DNA of 35,235 bases from a virus. Positions 8,101-15,669 of this stretch are shown one piece after another. The stretch lies in the IMG/VR virus record IMGVR_UViG_3300042922_000614, positions 1 through 35,235 of that record. One strand, written 5' to 3'. The notes under the pieces were generated by a model that saw nothing but the letters and a program-made list of their open reading frames with translations, was not told the origin of the DNA and made no database searches. The position numbers were made by a program, and so were the translations under genes. Within the stretch, counting starts at the first letter, position 1, and every line of letters begins with the position of its first letter.

Positions 8101-8320
8101 TTTCAATTAATCTCTTATTTTCAATTTTATCATAAAATTCATTCTCTTCACTATTTTCATATTTATAAATTTTAAAAGTGGCTTCTGAAGCTGCATTTAG
8201 ATTAATCTTTAAATGCAAGTTCTTAACACCACCTAATTCACCAATATTATTCTTTTGAGGATTAGCTAAAAATAATTTACTTTGCTCTAGTCTATCATAA
8301 TTATCATAACTTAATATCAT
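5114..8320 (-). CDS. Tail-associated (Tal) baseplate/fibre protein with S74 intramolecular chaperone
   Basis: A 1068-residue multidomain protein at the tail tip. The first roughly 400 residues resemble the Tal/prophage endopeptidase-tail family that plugs the tail tube below Dit. They include a long coiled coil (about 270-400, LLKTKQAELTILNNELN). Residues about 590-940 are beta-rich repeats typical of fibres. The C-terminal 124 residues are a peptidase S74 chaperone with the signature SDFRLKKNI: Ser945 is the self-cleavage residue and Lys950 its partner. This domain helps the trimer fold and then cuts itself off. AGGAGG precedes the ATG, and Dit lies directly upstream. No cell-wall hydrolase domain is visible. 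Confidence 0.9.
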   Translation of the reverse strand: MILSYDNYDRLEQSKLFLANPQKNNIGELGGVKNLHLKINLNAASEATFKIYKYENSEENEFYDKIENKRLIEIQYVGWFQIVKCEEHDNGVNPFKNVSLISLENQLTSKKITNLNGTYYLYNNGDHSKSLLHIIADITGWMPDHIDNDLLGKQRTFNINSDKVYSFLMSTCATSFNCIFQFNSFSRTISVYKLENIGKVTDIVISRNNILQEFIKESSADKLITKLRILGGNGIDISNVNPTGTDYLINIDNFMTSNWMSQSLINSLEAYRTKYNSYVSSYTSAITLLKTKQAELTILNNELNIINTNLKNSENTKGDIVSDIGHAPTPADNRYTEYQQALTNISTYTSQRISKEAQITSKQNEINVVQATLNSINNELSMENNFTDEALEEIDVFLTEDAEYQDNSFTASDDMTQDQITAMEQELLENGFYQLSMACKPQYVYKTTGSNLFSIMEDRDNFISYKDIRQDLEVGNYITIKVRDDYYITVRLLSIEFDFDKLEDIELVFSDLPRETNTKSQYAEILAQATKTSSSYSFSKIGYDKAASITDEVQEFITGALNATLNKMVNNDNQELVIDKYGLHMRKWLPDQNKYDNHQAWWNNQTLLFTDSNWVDSKTGIGLFTDPEGNTAYSVIADVLAGNIVISSKLNVSNKSGTYTITDATGFQASKNGYTVSINPSTPAEIFKISVSGSPKMYMDTVNSRLVLNAEVNANYGNIGGWNITSDGLSSYNTIASINLYNQGNQAMRLSYNGMHLFNHYSGSNEYLGGAVAVYSAANGTNGMFIGHAQNAEYLALGYADSTYPYSGMPVSADLIYTRNGYSTIPSGFNFFKSLYVKSIYDVSTITTINYDGIITDDMTCNNLNGYTPINSNNISTYSVTPSNISNYSLTPSNYSNYAAPSSHMQSSYTITPTLTAAQNISLYGEPNAASTWWVNANFQLKTASDFRLKKNIQSFDSLPDELFYELKPKQYEFKADDNHKGICFGLLAQQVISAFERYGLNALDYNLVELSDARSYTDEVLYVKEGKMYRINYQNFHAWSIHILQKINSRLSNLEGTIIKLTGSQVA

Positions 8321-8321
8321 G

Positions 8322-9098
8322 TTAACCTCCTATTCTGACGGGAAGGCGGTATTCGAAGCTAACTGTAAAGTTACCAGACAATGTAAGATTATTCATATTT
8401 TCAACGAATTCAACATATGTTTTATTCCAGTTATCTAATATTACTCTACCTGAAGAAGATTGTTGTTTATGATTTAAACAGTCTATCTTTATTATTTCTC
8501 CAACTACACAATTATCAATAATCATAGATTTTCCAGTTGTAACATTTGTTATATTTACAGTTCCGACACTCGTAGGTACAATAGTAATAAATGGACGTAC
8601 AATATATTCATCAAAATCAGTTGAAAAATTCAATGCCATATTTAAAGTATTATTTACAGTGGCATTTTTCTTATTTAAACCAGACCACGCATGACCACAA
8701 TCACAAGTACAGTCAATATCCCAAGCATAAGTAAAGGCTTCAATATTAGAAGGTCTAGGATTAGTCATAATCACATAAAAATAGCTATCATATAAATCAT
8801 CCTGATCTATAGATAACCAATTAAATTTATTTTTACATAACCATTTTTTTAAATACCTTTGTTCATCAGCATTAAAAGGCTCACATGAAGTCTTTGCTAC
8901 TGTTATTTTAAATTGAAGTGGATTTGTTCTTTCTAAATAATGAAAGTCCCAAGTTTCCTTAAAAATATTTTTAGTAGTAACAAGTTTTGACTCTTCATCA
9001 TTAGTATCTTTATTTGGACTACCTATGTAACATAATTTTACTCCATACTCGTCAGAACTTTGTCCGGCATATATGAAATTTGAACCAGTTATTGTCAT
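8322..9098 (-). CDS. Distal tail protein (Dit)
   Basis: A 258-residue protein that would form the hexameric ring joining the tail tube to the tail tip. The N-terminal segment FIYAGQSSDEYGVKL is characteristic of Dit/phage tail family proteins of Gram-positive siphophages. The central part contains W-D-F-H-Y and T-C-D-C-G-H-A-W, and the C-terminal part is beta-rich. Its place directly before Tal supports the call. Normally Dit follows the tape measure, but here it is on the other side of the replication block. Confidence 0.88.
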   Translation of the reverse strand: MTITGSNFIYAGQSSDEYGVKLCYIGSPNKDTNDEESKLVTTKNIFKETWDFHYLERTNPLQFKITVAKTSCEPFNADEQRYLKKWLCKNKFNWLSIDQDDLYDSYFYVIMTNPRPSNIEAFTYAWDIDCTCDCGHAWSGLNKKNATVNNTLNMALNFSTDFDEYIVRPFITIVPTSVGTVNITNVTTGKSMIIDNCVVGEIIKIDCLNHKQQSSSGRVILDNWNKTYVEFVENMNNLTLSGNFTVSFEYRLPVRIGG

Positions 9099-9100
9099 AC

Positions 9101-9460
9101 TTAATCACCCCTTTTTATAACTAGATTTGAAAAATCTATCTTAGGTATTGATAAATTAATTGCTGGTTTAAAATCCTTCATGGTATCCATTAATCTTTTC
9201 CTCTCTTCTTCAGAAAGCTTAATTAACGGACTACTTGATAAATCACTAGTAAAGTATTTTACAAGATTTTTATTGTCCTCTTTCTCTAGTTCATTAACTT
9301 TTTCATATAAATCTACCATGAAATAGATATAGCTTTTTTCTAATTCATCAGCTACAGCATCAACAATTTCATCAATGCTCCGGCAATCATTGTCTATAAA
9401 ATTATTAACTCTTTCCTGATCCATCATTGTTAACGCTTTTAATACTAAACTTCTCTTCAT
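9101..9460 (-). CDS. Hypothetical protein upstream of Dit, 119 residues
   Basis: A mostly helical acidic protein with a coiled-coil-like stretch (SYIYFMVDLYEKVNELEKED) and a basic C-terminus. GGAGG lies upstream of the ATG, and the gene ends two bases before Dit. I recognise no family. The order HTH - two small genes - Dit would fit the start of a tail-tip operon, so a tail-assembly or regulatory role is possible. Confidence 0.65.
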   Translation of the reverse strand: MKRSLVLKALTMMDQERVNNFIDNDCRSIDEIVDAVADELEKSYIYFMVDLYEKVNELEKEDNKNLVKYFTSDLSSSPLIKLSEEERKRLMDTMKDFKPAINLSIPKIDFSNLVIKRGD

Positions 9461-9461
9461 T

Positions 9462-9707
9462 TTATAAACCTCCGTTATTTTTCTTTTTAGGATAAAGATA
9501 AAAATTATTTACTGCATCTTGTATGTATGCATTTTTTTGGAATAGCCAAACTTTATTGTCTGGATAATCTCTGTCTTGTACTACTTTAACCAAATATTCC
9601 AATAAATTCTTTGAAGCTATATAGTAAAGCAAATCTACATTTTTAACTGGAATAGTTCCTATTCTTGCTTCAAGTTGGTTTTCAAAATCTTCATATCCAT
9701 AGAACAT
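9462..9707 (-). CDS. Hypothetical protein, 81 residues
   Basis: A small aromatic-rich protein (MFYGYEDFENQL at the start, a lysine-rich end). ATG at 9707 is chosen because AAGGGGTG lies 6 nt upstream; an in-frame GTG three codons earlier overlaps that site. No domain is recognised. It is in the operon that leads to Dit. Confidence 0.6.
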   Translation of the reverse strand: MFYGYEDFENQLEARIGTIPVKNVDLLYYIASKNLLEYLVKVVQDRDYPDNKVWLFQKNAYIQDAVNNFYLYPKKKNNGGL

Positions 9708-9719
9708 ATAATTCACCCC

Positions 9720-9914
9720 TTAATATCCTCGATTTAAAAGCCATTCAGATAAGTATGTTAATTCAGAGTGAGGTAAATCATATTTTCCATTTTTAAATTT
9801 TGATAAACTCGACTCTGCTATTGAAGTAGACTTTGCTACATATTTAGCCATCATACCTTCTTCAGTTAATTTAATTAACCTATCTCTTACATTTTTCTGT
9901 GTTACAATTGCCAC
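9720..9914 (-). CDS. Small helix-turn-helix regulator (GTG start)
   Basis: A 64-residue protein with a Cro/XRE-like helix-turn-helix: MAKYVAKSTSIAESSLSKFK covers the two helices. The GTG at 9914 follows AAGGAG by 9 nt and begins with VAIVTQK; the longer frame has no site. It is the first gene of the tail-tip operon, and the gap upstream holds ACAAGCATTG repeats and a palindrome that it could bind. A late-gene or Cro-like switch is inferred. Confidence 0.72.
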   Translation of the reverse strand: MAIVTQKNVRDRLIKLTEEGMMAKYVAKSTSIAESSLSKFKNGKYDLPHSELTYLSEWLLNRGY

Positions 9915-10132
9915 GATCTCACTCTCCTTTTTATTCAATAATTATTTCTGTTAAAAATATATAATTCTTGTATGCTATATTTGTGCATTTTCACTATAGA
10001 CATTATATTGACTCAATGATATAATTGGTTTAAGATAGGATAATAATGTTCATCTCTCACCATTAATCGGAAAATCACCAAACCGTACAAGCATTGATTT
10101 TACTATGTTTACAAGCATTGTAAATTTATTTG
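9915..10132. promoter_or_regulatory. Regulatory gap with ACAAGCATTG repeats and palindrome
   Basis: This gap upstream of the small HTH gene has ACAAGCATTG twice (10087-10096 and 10111-10120). The second lies inside the inverted repeat TTTACAA-GCA-TTGTAAA (10108-10124). A longer stretch around the first copy matches 13687-13708 upstream of the polymerase gene: TTGATTTTACTA is identical and the flanks are similar. I see no convincing -35/-10 pair for the HTH gene, which leaves room for a promoter of another polymerase. Confidence 0.5.
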
Positions 10133-10180
10133 TTGTGTAAATAAATAGAAAGGACTTTCGCCCTCTCTACTTATTTATTT
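10133..10180 (-). terminator. Terminator of the RNA polymerase gene
   Basis: On the minus strand AGAGAGGGC (10060s-type stem; arms 10160-10168 and 10147-10155), with a GAAA loop and two G-U pairs, is extended by AAATAAATA/TATTTATTT on either side. A T-rich tract follows. It lies just after the polymerase stop codon. Confidence 0.65.
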
Positions 10181-10189
10181 TGTATTTTG

Positions 10190-13100
10190 TTATACTCTTG
10201 ATCTAATAAAATTAACATTCTTTAAATATGTCTGTCCAAATACATCTAATTTCTTATAATCCGTATCATAATCAAAAATAGCAAGAACCTCTTCAGGATG
10301 AGCAGCATATAGCACATCAATTAACCTTGTTTTAATATAACGAATATCTGTTACTGATTTTTTAGACTCTTCTGTATTACATTTAGGATTACCATAAATA
10401 CGGTAAAAAATAGCTTTTATTGTTATTGGTTTAATAGTCATTGTTGCAATCAATTCAACTGCATCTTCAAATAATTCCGAATCAGAAATGCAATCTTCAC
10501 TTTTTTGCTTCTTATTGTTTGCTATATTTCCTCGTATTCTTTTATCTAACTCTGTAACTATATTAACTATATTTTTTATTTGTGTCCTGTCTGCCTTCTT
10601 AATATCTTCTTCTGGATTAATAAATATCTTCTTTAACGAAATAGTATCACCTTTTTTATTATCTGTTCCAGATTTTCTTGGAAACTCCTTATCAAGAATA
10701 TCTTCTAAGTGATCCATAGGGCAATTCATAAGTTTATACTTATATAATTTACCTCTACCGCACCATTTCATAAAATAAGGTCTTATAATCGAATCCTTTT
10801 TTGTCTTTTTCAACTTACTAACTTGATTACTTAATTCTGCTTTAATAGGATTTTTACTTTCATAATGTTCATCATAAAGACTCTGTTTTTCTTCCTCCGA
10901 AATATCATCATTATTTAGTGCTTCACAAAGCTTCTTGTTTAAATCTTCAATTTCTTGTACTAAGTCTATACACTTCTGAACATCATCATTATATTTAATT
11001 TCTTCTTCAGTTAAAGCTTTGTTCTTACTTTCCTTTTTCATTTTCAAACTTTTAGGAGGAATATATAAATTAGTCTTAACTAAATAATCCATCTTTCTCA
11101 TTTTTTGTAATTCAACTGTTGTTTTAACTTCGAATTCTCTTTTTGCTCTATCAATTTCAAGTCCAGATAAAGATGCATAACGGCTTATTTCAGCTTCAAG
11201 ATAATCTAGCATTTCTTTTTTTAATTCTGCATTCATATTATCGTTATAAAATGTATCCCAATAATATCCATTCAATATAGCACTTGAATTAACAATATCA
11301 CCAACTTTGCCTTGACTTATCTGTGTATCTGTTGCTACGATATGTTCTAAGCAATAATATTTACTGCTTGGTATAGGCTTAATGGCATTAACAGGAGTAA
11401 GAAAGTTTTCTTCACAATATTTAGCTTTTTCAACTAGCAATGGATAATTTGACAAATAATTACAGTCTATGTCAAAATCTTCTCCATTATTTCGATCCAT
11501 AAAATCGTTATCATAACAATCTATAACCAGAATGTTATCTGTTAAATATAAATAACGGTCAAAATCCTCATGATAAGTATTTTGAATGCAGCATACATTA
11601 CCAGCATATATAATAGGATTACGAATACAAAACAAAAATTCATCCGGCTTATAGGCTTTACAATAACCTTTTCTAATCTTATTTTCTTTATCATACTTAA
11701 TTGTAATTGGTTCTGATATATCTCTACCAATGGCATGATATAAATATTCAATCGGATTGGCAATAGTTACGGCATAATCTGAATTTGGAATTTTAGTCTT
11801 TCCATATCTTAAACGGTTTTCTTTGTAATTCTCTATAATATTGTCTCTAAAATCACGATACATTGCTGTTTTTGCTACATTTTTATTTCTTACAAGTAAG
11901 TTAGCTATGAAATCCTTATTTGTTGATGTGTAATTCCCCAAAAACCATAACATATAATCAGGATCATCTTTGATCTTTTGAATAAAATCATATTCTGGTT
12001 GCATCAACTGACCTACTTCTGATCTGTTAAGTGGTAAGCTTTGTTGCTGTTGATAACTCATACAACGAGCATCATCATATATTCCTTTTTCAGATTTTAC
12101 AACACCAAATTCACCATTCAAATTATCAAGCCAATATTCATAAGTATATTTTTTAAACATGGTGTCTAATTCTTTTATTCTTGCTTTGCTATCTTCATCT
12201 TTTATATCAAGCCTAACCAATTTTTTGTATTCGTCTATCTCTTTTTCATATTTATCATAAGCCGTATCACAAACACATTTGAAACTGAATTTTAAAAATT
12301 TAAGACTTGCCGGAGTACAAATAAGTTTTATTCGCTTGTTTTTGACAGGTCTATCAAACATATCAGGAATATAACCACGCTCTTTTTCTTCATCGGTTAG
12401 CTTATCATTGAGGAAACGTTGTATAAATGTGTGGAACGCTGCTCCTTTAAACATTCTCTGACGTAAAAGTTTTACACCTTTTTTTTCACTGAATTTTGAT
12501 GTATCAAGGAGACAACTACCGTCAAATAGACTATTGGAAAAATTGTATTCTTTTTTAGTTGCTTTAGCATGTTTTATTGCTTTTTCATTAATTATCTCCT
12601 CTACCACTTCAGTAACACTTGCCATCTGTGTAAAATTAGACTCATAATCACTAATTAACAATATTTCATCTTTATCAATGTAAATCGTATCAATTATTGA
12701 AGAGAACACAAGTGACTCATAGCTGAATAAACTTGCTAAATCAATACTGTCAAATTCATCTAATTTATCTCCATCCTTTTCAAGATTTACAAGATCAAAT
12801 ATTAGCTGCATTCTTGCCCATGCTATAAAATCACTGTAATACTCTTTTTTGATGAATAAACAACTCCCCCCTCTACTCTTCGAGGTACTACGCATCAAAC
12901 GAACATATTCTACACCATCAATCTTAAATCCTTTGTCATAAATTTGATTTCTTAACTTTTTTGTACTATCAATATTATCATCAGTTTTCAATTTCTGACG
13001 TTTTACCGCGGTCTTATCAAAAGTTTTACTATCATTTGCAATATCATTGAGTTTATCAATTTCCGCAAATATAGCTTCTGTTTCATCGATATACTTATTT

Positions 13101-13561
13101 TTTATGTTATCTACTGAATATTCAAATTCATCCTCTATTCTTTCTTTTGGAACACCTTTGAATTTTACATTAACAAGCATATTGGTATATGTTTTTCCAA
13201 AATCATCAATTAAAAATTCACTTTCCCATCTTTCAAATAATTCTTTTAATGCTAATGAATATGGAATAGATACTTCATAAAACTTTCTGTTTAATCTAAA
13301 TTTTTCTTTTTTAATTGGTCTGCCTTTGCCTTTTAACTCCGTTTCATTTGCAACCGTGTTATCATATTTACGAGCATCATAACCAAACTTAATATTATAA
13401 TTATATTTTACTAACTTCTCACATTTCTGTTTTTTGTTTGCATTACATTTACTTGCTTCTTTACATTTATCACATGGGTTCTTTGGATTATTCTCCGACT
13501 GAAGATATCTTGCATCCATAGAAATTATATATGTACCGTTTTTAACATCAATATTACTCAT
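10190..13561 (-). CDS. Two-barrel RNA polymerase of the YonO/cellular-RdRP-like family
   Basis: A 1123-residue single-chain polymerase candidate. In QDE-1-type RdRPs, YonO of SP-beta and the crAss-like phage enzymes, the first double-psi barrel has a DGxG...KG pattern; here FDGSCLLD (346-353) is followed by RQRMFKGAAF (368-376), giving the basic KG motif. The second barrel should show RNP...G...DxDGD; here RNPIIYAGN (647-655) leads to GEDFDID (693-699), with Asp695, Asp697 and Asp699 as the metal-binding triad. The usual Gly of DxDGD is Ile698. An N-terminal cysteine cluster (30, 33, 39, 47) may hold zinc. SP-beta YonO makes RNA from DNA, so late phage transcription is the likely role. A good promoter and terminator make it a separate unit. 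Other parts are too diverged to name. Confidence 0.78.
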   Translation of the reverse strand: MSNIDVKNGTYIISMDARYLQSENNPKNPCDKCKEASKCNANKKQKCEKLVKYNYNIKFGYDARKYDNTVANETELKGKGRPIKKEKFRLNRKFYEVSIPYSLALKELFERWESEFLIDDFGKTYTNMLVNVKFKGVPKERIEDEFEYSVDNIKNKYIDETEAIFAEIDKLNDIANDSKTFDKTAVKRQKLKTDDNIDSTKKLRNQIYDKGFKIDGVEYVRLMRSTSKSRGGSCLFIKKEYYSDFIAWARMQLIFDLVNLEKDGDKLDEFDSIDLASLFSYESLVFSSIIDTIYIDKDEILLISDYESNFTQMASVTEVVEEIINEKAIKHAKATKKEYNFSNSLFDGSCLLDTSKFSEKKGVKLLRQRMFKGAAFHTFIQRFLNDKLTDEEKERGYIPDMFDRPVKNKRIKLICTPASLKFLKFSFKCVCDTAYDKYEKEIDEYKKLVRLDIKDEDSKARIKELDTMFKKYTYEYWLDNLNGEFGVVKSEKGIYDDARCMSYQQQQSLPLNRSEVGQLMQPEYDFIQKIKDDPDYMLWFLGNYTSTNKDFIANLLVRNKNVAKTAMYRDFRDNIIENYKENRLRYGKTKIPNSDYAVTIANPIEYLYHAIGRDISEPITIKYDKENKIRKGYCKAYKPDEFLFCIRNPIIYAGNVCCIQNTYHEDFDRYLYLTDNILVIDCYDNDFMDRNNGEDFDIDCNYLSNYPLLVEKAKYCEENFLTPVNAIKPIPSSKYYCLEHIVATDTQISQGKVGDIVNSSAILNGYYWDTFYNDNMNAELKKEMLDYLEAEISRYASLSGLEIDRAKREFEVKTTVELQKMRKMDYLVKTNLYIPPKSLKMKKESKNKALTEEEIKYNDDVQKCIDLVQEIEDLNKKLCEALNNDDISEEEKQSLYDEHYESKNPIKAELSNQVSKLKKTKKDSIIRPYFMKWCGRGKLYKYKLMNCPMDHLEDILDKEFPRKSGTDNKKGDTISLKKIFINPEEDIKKADRTQIKNIVNIVTELDKRIRGNIANNKKQKSEDCISDSELFEDAVELIATMTIKPITIKAIFYRIYGNPKCNTEESKKSVTDIRYIKTRLIDVLYAAHPEEVLAIFDYDTDYKKLDVFGQTYLKNVNFIRSRV

Positions 13562-13896
13562 TCAAAAATCTTCCTTTCTTAAAAAGTTTTTCTTGCAATT
13601 ATGCACAAAATATTGTATAATCAAATTATCATATTTCAGTAATAATTACTAAGCAAGAAAAAAGTTATTTGCATCTAAAAATCGCTACAACCCTTGATTT
13701 TACTAGATTTCATCAAAAATACATACGGAATTTTTACCACACGTTTTCGTAATTTCAATGCACTTTCTAATACGTCTTAAACCCTTATAAATCAAGGGTT
13801 ATCGCAATTTTCCAAAATAGATAATACGGAAAAATTACCACTATTGTATCAAATGTATTATACTACGTAGTAGTTCCCGTAGGGTGTTCAGTGAGC
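13562..13896. promoter_or_regulatory. Intergenic region between Rep and RNA polymerase genes (repeats, candidate origin)
   Basis: A 335-bp gene-free stretch, rich in ordered repeats. AACCCTTGATTT (13689-13700) and its exact reverse complement (13789-13800) form a 12-bp inverted repeat. The second arm also makes a local hairpin AACCCTT/AAGGGTT (13780-13800). ATACGGAA-nnn-TTACCAC occurs twice in direct orientation (13723-13740 and 13824-13841), differing only in the three central bases. TACTACGTAGTA (13861-13872) is a perfect palindrome. The region lies just after the primase/Rep gene, so an origin or Rep-binding role is plausible. The polymerase promoter is at its other end. Confidence 0.55.
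13628..13656 (-). promoter_or_regulatory. Promoter of the RNA polymerase gene with palindromic spacer
   Basis: On the minus strand TTGCTT (13651-13656), a 17-nt spacer and TATGAT (13628-13633) form a sigma-A-like promoter. The perfect 13-bp palindrome AGTAATTATTACT fills the upstream part of the spacer (13638-13650). A dimeric regulator bound there would block host polymerase. AAAGGAAG serves the ATG at 13561. Confidence 0.65.
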
Positions 13897-15600
13897 CTAT
13901 CTAAACAATTCAATCTCATACGTTCCATCTGTTCTATTCCCATCATCACCGCTAAAAGCATTAGGGTTGTTCAAATCATATTTGTTATACTTATTTCCTT
14001 TTTGGTTATATACTTTCTTAATAGTTAGGATACCAGCATTATCTAAATTTCTGATATATGTTCCAATATTGCTAGGATCAATGTCTAAATCATCTGCTAT
14101 CTGTTCATAAGTTGTCAGCTTATTATTTAATGAATTTAGATTTCTAACCAAACAGAGGTATACTTTAAATTCTGTTGGTGTAATTGCTCCAAATCTTAAC
14201 ATATTAGCTGCCGAATAATAGAACTCTATATATCCTTGATTAAACTCATTTAGCTTCCTTACAAGCTTAATTTTGTGTTTACTAATTGGATCATCAGGAT
14301 TATCATGTATTATTTCTATGTAATTTTTGTTTTCCAAACCATCTAATACACTTTTGAATGTCTTTTCATCCATACACAATTTTTTACTTATTGGCGAAGT
14401 CAACCTTCTTTTTAATTCCTTAATTGTAAATCCTTTTCTGGAATAATAATCTTTATAACGGTAAAGTATTGTGATTATCAGATATTCATATCCTGTAGTT
14501 TTTCTCATAACCTTATCAGTAAGAATTTTATTATTCATCCTGATACCTCCACCATCATTAATACCAATTTTTGCTCCATTGAAATAGGTTTTACAATTAG
14601 TCTTGTAACACATTTCTTCTACAAACTCACGCTCTTTACTACCTTCTTGAAATGACTCATAACAACCTAATAATTTATAACCTTTCTTCAGATAGGCTTT
14701 TATATCCCTTTTTACTTCCTCTGGATTTTTGGGAGGTCTGCATCTAGCATTAAATTCCAAACAATCCTTTTCTAACTGATAAGGTGAATAACCATACATT
14801 GTTTTGTAATTAATAATTCTACCTAACCAGAAGTTACGCTTACCAACTTCTACACCTTCAGCTTCAGCCTTTCTAATGCAATAATAGGCTTCTCCCATTT
14901 CAGGTAAATGATATTCTTGCTTTTCTTTTTCTTCCATGCGTTCTGCAACATGTTCATATTCATTAAGCATTTTGTGTAGTTGTGATAACTGATATGGCTT
15001 GAATTTATCTCCAACCTTATAATAGTTATTTACTACAATTACTTGTGTTTTCTCTCCATCCTTCATATTGAATGATGTTGGTATTCGTACTATTTGTGTA
15101 GCTAATGTTGCTTTTATATCTGCTCCTACTGCTTTAGCAAATCTTTTATTTATTTCTGTAACTTCATCTATTTTACATGTTGGTTTTATACTTATATATA
15201 AGTGAAAGCCATGACCACTATTAACTATTGAATGAACAAATAAAGAAGGAAACTTGCTTTTTATAATATCCATACAATCTTGTGCTGTTTTTACATTCGT
15301 TTCTTTTTTATCAAAATCAAGATACAATATTTTACGCTGCCGGAGAGACTCTTCTTTTCCGTTTTCATTTCCTCTTGTAGTGGCTAATGTCGCATATAAT
15401 TCAAAAACATGTTTGTGCTTATGTACAAACTCTGCCCATTTTTCATATGATTGAAAGAATGCTATCTTTCTGTAATCTTCTTCATTCTCATTTCGTGCTT
15501 TTCTAATAGCTACAATTCTAGTAAATTCATTTTCTTTTAATTCTTCTGGATATACCATATCATAGAAGTGTTTTAATATATCTGTTTTAACGTTGCTCAA
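13897..15600 (-). CDS. Replication protein: archaeo-eukaryotic-type primase with winged-helix C-terminus
   Basis: A 567-residue protein likely to start and prime replication of the circle. The primase core has the three family motifs: LYLDFD with Asp95 and Asp97, SGHGFH (128-133), and VRIPTSFNMK (171-180). A primase C-terminal (PriCT-like) helical domain follows (about 245-325, from KRNFWLGRIINYK to DIKAYLKKGY). The last 200 residues look like winged-helix DNA-binding units (for example ITPTEFKVYLCLVRNL). No helicase domain is present, so host helicase is probably recruited. The start is a TTG at 15600 with GGAG 10 nt upstream. It is the last gene of the replication operon, next to a repeat-rich gap that could be the origin. 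Confidence 0.85.
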   Translation of the reverse strand: MSNVKTDILKHFYDMVYPEELKENEFTRIVAIRKARNENEEDYRKIAFFQSYEKWAEFVHKHKHVFELYATLATTRGNENGKEESLRQRKILYLDFDKKETNVKTAQDCMDIIKSKFPSLFVHSIVNSGHGFHLYISIKPTCKIDEVTEINKRFAKAVGADIKATLATQIVRIPTSFNMKDGEKTQVIVVNNYYKVGDKFKPYQLSQLHKMLNEYEHVAERMEEKEKQEYHLPEMGEAYYCIRKAEAEGVEVGKRNFWLGRIINYKTMYGYSPYQLEKDCLEFNARCRPPKNPEEVKRDIKAYLKKGYKLLGCYESFQEGSKEREFVEEMCYKTNCKTYFNGAKIGINDGGGIRMNNKILTDKVMRKTTGYEYLIITILYRYKDYYSRKGFTIKELKRRLTSPISKKLCMDEKTFKSVLDGLENKNYIEIIHDNPDDPISKHKIKLVRKLNEFNQGYIEFYYSAANMLRFGAITPTEFKVYLCLVRNLNSLNNKLTTYEQIADDLDIDPSNIGTYIRNLDNAGILTIKKVYNQKGNKYNKYDLNNPNAFSGDDGNRTDGTYEIELFR

Positions 15601-15626
15601 ATACTAATATCTCCTTTACTTATTGT

Positions 15627-15654
15627 AGAGTGGCAACCAAATAGTTACCACTCT
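15627..15654. promoter_or_regulatory. Leader hairpin before the Rep gene
   Basis: An 11-bp stem (AGAGTGGCAAC on the plus strand, one G-U pair on the transcript) with a 6-nt loop lies 27-54 bases before the Rep start. No T-run follows on the minus strand, so it is not a terminator. It may be a protein-binding site or control Rep translation. Confidence 0.45.
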
Positions 15655-15669
15655 GATTAAATTGTATTG

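Noticed and set aside
13047-13280. Plus-strand frames inside the polymerase gene (also 10488-10712)
   Set aside because: They are shadows of the long coding sequence on the other strand, with no start signals.
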